NCBI GenBank assembly: GCA_021775525.1
Contig: JAJFHQ010000027.1
Span: 36,712-100,711 of the forward strand
Direction: 5' to 3'
DNA: 64,000 nucleotides
DNA from: Hyphomicrobiales bacterium
GTDB lineage: Bacteria; Pseudomonadota; Alphaproteobacteria; Rhizobiales; Methyloligellaceae
Part shown: one piece after another, positions 60,301 through 64,000 of the stretch
Layout of the letters: each line of letters opens with the position of its first letter
Numbering within the stretch: the stretch's first letter is position 1
Program-made: the position numbers and the translations under genes
Notes under the pieces: generated by a model
What the model was told of the DNA's origin: nothing
Databases searched by the model: none
The model's input: only the letters and a program-made list of their open reading frames with translations

Positions 60301-62400
60301 ATGACTAAGTCTATAGCTATGCCAGCTCCACCCGTTGCCCCAAAGCACCCGTTCAAAGACACCCGTCATGCCATTGAACGCGTGGATGACTTTGCCTGGT
60401 TGCGCGCTGAAAACTGGCGGGAAGTCATGCGTGACCCATCTGTCCTGGATGAAGAAATCCGTACCAACCTGGAGGCAGAGAACGCCTACGCCAAGGCCGT
60501 CATGGCTGGGACGAAAAAACTTCAGAAGATGCTGTTTGAGGAAATGAAGGGCCGAATCAAAGAGGATGATTCCAGCGTGCCAACGAATGATGGCCCATAC
60601 GCCTATTACACCCGCACTATCACCGGTGGCCAGCACCCGCTCTTCTGCCGAAAGCTGAAACGGAATGATGATGACCATGTGCTGATCGACGGCAATAAAC
60701 TTGCTGAGCCGCATGCCTACTTCAGGATTGGCGGTATTTCGCACAGCCCTGACCATTCCATGATCGCCTATGCGGCTGATACCAACGGGTCGGAATATTA
60801 CGCGGTCCGCATTTTGGATGCTGAAACCGGTGCGGAAATCGGAGAACCCATACCCGATACAAATGGGGGCGCCGTCTGGGCCAACAATGGCAAGACACTG
60901 TTCTACTCAAAACTCGACGAGAACCACCGTCCCCGGCAAATCTTCCGGCACACGCTCGGCACACCACCTGACAAAGATGTGCTGATCTACGAAGAAGCCG
61001 ATCCAGGATTTTTCGTCAACGTTGGTTCGACACAAAGCCGGGCGTTCATCGTGATTGATATTCATGACCACCAAACCTCAGAAGTAAGAATTCTTGATGC
61101 GAACAACCCTGAAGGAGAGCCCTTGCTCGTTTCGGCTCGCGAGGTGGGGCATGAATATTCGGTCGAGCATCATGGCGATGATCTGCTCATCCTGACCAAT
61201 TGCGACGGTGCGGAAGATTTCAAGATCATCTCTGCTCCCATGACGAACCCGCTCCGAGAAAACTGGAAGGACATTGAACCCCATCGCCGTGGCCGGCTGA
61301 TACTTGACGCATTCCCCTATCAAAACCACCTGATCCGGCTGGAGCGAGAAGACGGCCTGCCGCGCATTGTCATCCGCCAGTTTGAAGATGGATCGGAACA
61401 TGCCATCTCGTTCGACGAGGACGCTTACTCACTCGGCGTATCGGCCGGATATGAATATGAGACGACTTCATTGCGCTTCACCTATTCTTCCATGACAACG
61501 CCGACGCAGGTTCTGGACTATGACGTGACGACCCGTGAACGTGAATTGCGAAAGACGCAGGAAGTGCCAAGCGGACATGACCCAGCCGACTATGTGACAT
61601 GCCGCATCATGGCCCCGGCACATGACGGTGAAGAGGTGCCTGTTTCACTGCTCTATACAAAAGGCACAAAACTCGATGGCTCGGCTCCACTCCTTCTCTA
61701 CGGTTACGGTGCCTACGGCATATCCATCCCGGCAAGCTTCAACACAAGTTGTCTGAGCCTCGTGGACCGAGGATTCGTCTATGCAATCGCACATGTAAGG
61801 GGCGGCAAGGACAAGGGCTACGACTGGTACAAACAGGGCCGCGGCCCTGCCAAGACAAATACTTTCAAGGATTTTATATCCGCAGGCGAACATCTGGCGA
61901 GGAAAGGTTTTACCTCGCGCGGGCGCATCGTTGCCCATGGCGGAAGTGCGGGGGGCATGCTCATGGGAGCTGTTGCCAACATGGCGCCTGACCTTTTTTC
62001 AGGCATCATTGCCGAGGTGCCGTTTGTTGACGTGCTCAACACAATGCTGGATGACACCCTCCCCCTGACACCACCCGAGTGGCCAGAATGGGGGAACCCG
62101 ATCGAGAACAAGCCGGCCTACGAAGCCATCGCCGCCTACTCTCCCTATGACAATGTAACGTCACAGTCCTATCCCAATATTCTCGCATTGGCCGGACTGA
62201 CCGACCCCCGTGTCACATACTGGGAACCTGCAAAATGGGTCGCAAAACTGCGGTCGCTCAAAAAGGACGACAACCTCGTGCTGCTGAAAACCAATATGGA
62301 TGCAGGCCATGGTGGGGCATCGGGGCGCTTCGACCGCCTGAAGGAGGTAGCGACTTCATATGCATTTGCGCTGATGGTGACCGGCAAACTTGGGGAATGA
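60301..62400 (+). CDS. ptrB: Oligopeptidase B (S9A family)
   Basis: Cytoplasmic serine peptidase cutting short peptides after Arg/Lys. 699 residues: N-terminal beta-propeller, then an alpha/beta hydrolase domain with Ser549 (AHGGSAGGMLMGA), Asp in GLTDPRVTYWEPAKW and His in NMDAGHGGASGRF. DSSVPTNDGPYAYYTRT and PLLLYGYGAYG are typical. It starts 33 bases after msrB and may be cotranscribed with it. Confidence 0.93.
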   Translation: MTKSIAMPAPPVAPKHPFKDTRHAIERVDDFAWLRAENWREVMRDPSVLDEEIRTNLEAENAYAKAVMAGTKKLQKMLFEEMKGRIKEDDSSVPTNDGPYAYYTRTITGGQHPLFCRKLKRNDDDHVLIDGNKLAEPHAYFRIGGISHSPDHSMIAYAADTNGSEYYAVRILDAETGAEIGEPIPDTNGGAVWANNGKTLFYSKLDENHRPRQIFRHTLGTPPDKDVLIYEEADPGFFVNVGSTQSRAFIVIDIHDHQTSEVRILDANNPEGEPLLVSAREVGHEYSVEHHGDDLLILTNCDGAEDFKIISAPMTNPLRENWKDIEPHRRGRLILDAFPYQNHLIRLEREDGLPRIVIRQFEDGSEHAISFDEDAYSLGVSAGYEYETTSLRFTYSSMTTPTQVLDYDVTTRERELRKTQEVPSGHDPADYVTCRIMAPAHDGEEVPVSLLYTKGTKLDGSAPLLLYGYGAYGISIPASFNTSCLSLVDRGFVYAIAHVRGGKDKGYDWYKQGRGPAKTNTFKDFISAGEHLARKGFTSRGRIVAHGGSAGGMLMGAVANMAPDLFSGIIAEVPFVDVLNTMLDDTLPLTPPEWPEWGNPIENKPAYEAIAAYSPYDNVTSQSYPNILALAGLTDPRVTYWEPAKWVAKLRSLKKDDNLVLLKTNMDAGHGGASGRFDRLKEVATSYAFALMVTGKLGE

Positions 62401-62404
62401 GTTG

Positions 62405-63262
62405 ATGCAAGTTTTTCTAGCAATATGCCTTCTGTTTCTGGCACCCGCGCACCTGCATGCCGGCGAGTTCAAAGCCGAGTTTGTAACAGCCAGCGAAGCA
62501 ATCCTCTCCAATCCCCATGACATCGATCTGTCGGCAGACGGAACCTATCTCTATGCAGCCGATCTTGGGAATAACCGGGTGGCTGTGCTCGATGCCAAAT
62601 CACTCAAACTCGGTGGCACCATTGGCGAAAAGGATGATCTGGCCGCACCCCATGACGTCAATCTTGGTCCCGATGGCAAACTCTATGTTGCCGACACCGG
62701 CAATGACCGGATTGTGATTTATGCACTCACGGGATCAGGCGGCACCAAGACAGGAGAATTGAGCGGTGGCTTCTATTCGCCCGAAAGCGTGTTCGCACAC
62801 ACGGATGGACGTATCTATGTAACAGGTGTGGGCACCGGCAATATCGTTGCCTTTGAAAACGGCAGGATCGTTGCCCGGGCCGACGGGCTTAGCCACCCTC
62901 ACGATGTGATTTCGGACCGCAAGGGATCTTTCTGGGTGGCTGATTCAGGCAACGATCGCATGCTCCTGATGTCCCGCGATCTGAAAGTGATGCGGGAGTT
63001 GAAAGGCGATGCATACAAATTCAGCGGTCCACGCTACCAGGATATCACCGATGATGGTCTGCTCATTGTCGCCGATAAGAACACCCATTCGGTAAAAATT
63101 ATTGGACCGGATGGGGGCTTTCTTGCCGTGATCGGCGATGGAAAACGGGGCAAGGGCCCCAATAAGTTTACAACCCCCGAGGGCGTTGTGGTTCTCGGCA
63201 GTGATCTTTGGCTAGCCGACAGCGGCAACAACCGTATCACTCGCTATCGCATCGTGCGATAA
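62405..63262 (+). CDS. Exported NHL-repeat beta-propeller protein
   Basis: Signal peptide (VFLAICLLFLAPAHLHAG) then 260 residues of NHL repeats. Each blade contains a variant of DxGNxRV/DSGNDR: AADLGNNRVAVLDAKS, VADTGNDRIVIYAL, VADSGNDRMLLMSRD, LADSGNNRITRYRI. Probably a six-bladed periplasmic propeller of binding function, partner unknown. ATG 62405 (GGGGA upstream) was preferred over an upstream TTG that overlaps ptrB. Confidence 0.85.
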   Translation: MQVFLAICLLFLAPAHLHAGEFKAEFVTASEAILSNPHDIDLSADGTYLYAADLGNNRVAVLDAKSLKLGGTIGEKDDLAAPHDVNLGPDGKLYVADTGNDRIVIYALTGSGGTKTGELSGGFYSPESVFAHTDGRIYVTGVGTGNIVAFENGRIVARADGLSHPHDVISDRKGSFWVADSGNDRMLLMSRDLKVMRELKGDAYKFSGPRYQDITDDGLLIVADKNTHSVKIIGPDGGFLAVIGDGKRGKGPNKFTTPEGVVVLGSDLWLADSGNNRITRYRIVR

Positions 63263-63301
63263 TCACAACAACACCGTTGGAAACATTTGAGTGAGACAAA
63301 C

Positions 63302-64000
63302 ATGACAGAACCAGCCCGCAAACAGGATCTGCCCACGTCAAAAGCAAAATTCGACTGGTCTGACCCGCTCGATCTTGACAGCCAACTCACGGAAGAAGAG
63401 CGCATGGTTAGGGACAATGCCCAGCGCTATGCTCAGGACAAACTGATGCCCCGCGCGCTCGAAGCTTTTCGGGAAGAAACTTTCGACCGTGACGTCATCA
63501 GCGAAATGGGCGAGCTGGGCCTGCTTGCGGTGACGCTGCCAGAAGAATATGGCGGATCGGAACTCGGCTACGTGTCCTATGGGCTGATCGCCCGCGAGGT
63601 AGAACGCGTGGATTCAGGCTACCGCTCGATCATGAGCGTACATAACTCGCTGGTCACCTATCCTATCCATGCCTACGGAACGGAAGTACAGAAAAAGAAG
63701 TATCTGCCCAAACTGGCATCGGGTGAATGGATCGGCTGCTTCGGCCTCACCGAACCAGACCATGGCTCCGACCCGGGTGGTATGCGCACCCGTGCTGTGA
63801 AATGCGATGGCGGCTACACGCTCAAAGGCTCCAAGACATGGATTTCCAATGCGCCGAGTGCAGATGTGTTCATTGTCTGGGCCAAGACTGAAGACGGCGT
63901 CATCCGTGGCTTCCTCCTTGAGCGGGGCACCAAGGGTCTTTCCACCTCAAAAATTGAAGGCAAGTTTTCTCTTCGCGCGTCAGAGACCGGCGAGGTTGTC
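63302..64000 (+). CDS. Glutaryl-CoA dehydrogenase-like acyl-CoA dehydrogenase (3' end beyond window)
   Basis: 233 codons are open to the window edge. FAD-linked dehydrogenase converting glutaryl-CoA to crotonyl-CoA in lysine/tryptophan degradation. Visible: [64 protein letters not shown], and the FAD/substrate motif [20 protein letters not shown] with KTWISNAP. The HNS/TYPI region favours the glutaryl-CoA subgroup over other acyl-CoA dehydrogenases. The catalytic base lies outside the window. Starts 39 bases after the NHL gene. Confidence 0.88.
   Translation, partial: MTEPARKQDLPTSKAKFDWSDPLDLDSQLTEEERMVRDNAQRYAQDKLMPRALEAFREETFDRDVISEMGELGLLAVTLPEEYGGSELGYVSYGLIAREVERVDSGYRSIMSVHNSLVTYPIHAYGTEVQKKKYLPKLASGEWIGCFGLTEPDHGSDPGGMRTRAVKCDGGYTLKGSKTWISNAPSADVFIVWAKTEDGVIRGFLLERGTKGLSTSKIEGKFSLRASETGEVV

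Overview
The window is a 64 kb piece of an alphaproteobacterial chromosome, almost certainly from the order Hyphomicrobiales (Rhizobiales). The strongest evidence is gene order. The minus-strand run ccmI-ccmE-ccmF-ccmH ... degP - two-component pair (FeuP/FeuQ-like) - glnE is the rhizobial cycHJKL-degP-feuPQ-glnE block. Other order-typical genes are a MucR/Ros regulator, DUF5330, DUF1491, DUF6456 beside a DnaA-domain-IV-like HTH protein, a DUF1214/DUF1254 pair behind a class A PBP, and three PleC/DivJ-type (PdhS family) histidine kinases. No genus can be named from the sequence alone.

Layout: 1-1.4 kb is the end of a glycine-betaine-type ABC transporter. 1.6-6.2 kb holds a PdhS-type kinase, two tandem membrane-anchored retropepsin-like proteases and a phosphomannomutase. 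6.5-10.3 kb holds DUF2062, MFS, TauE/SafE and DusA genes. 10.5-15.6 kb holds pepN and a PleC-like kinase. 15.6-17.5 kb is an ECF sigma / membrane anti-sigma-like / periplasmic metal-sensor-like operon. 17.6-30 kb is the glnE to ccmI block, with a hydrolase-OsmC fusion gene inserted. 30-33.2 kb holds a glycine-zipper lipoprotein, a second OmpR-type two-component pair and a PepSY-like periplasmic protein. 33.2-39 kb is a gene-transfer-agent (RcGTA-type) head cluster, g1 to g9, that is visibly rearranged. 39-47.4 kb is a cell-envelope region: YcgN, PBP1a, DUF1214/DUF1254, a lipoprotein, DUF1491, a peptidoglycan-binding protein and a DivJ-like kinase. 48-51.5 kb holds DUF5330, a candidate small RNA, sufE, an amber-interrupted DUF6456 gene, the DnaA-like HTH protein and mucR. 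52-59.6 kb is a ten-gene Mrp-type antiporter operon with three MrpD-like subunits, a split MrpA and an extra two-TM protein. 59.8-64 kb holds msrB, oligopeptidase B, an NHL-repeat protein and the start of a glutaryl-CoA dehydrogenase gene.

The most unusual object is the GTA cluster. An 82 bp segment from the 3' part of the capsid gene is present again in perfect inverted orientation exactly at the portal/capsid junction. The portal C-terminus, the prohead protease and the capsid N-terminus are missing there. The tail-tube gene is also cut after about 58 codons and fused to unrelated sequence, and everything downstream of g9 is absent. This is either real decay by template switching or a sequencing/amplification chimera, and read-level data would decide. 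The Mrp-type operon and the candidate sRNA at 48.4-48.6 kb are the next most interesting items. No tRNA, rRNA, CRISPR array or insertion sequence was seen.
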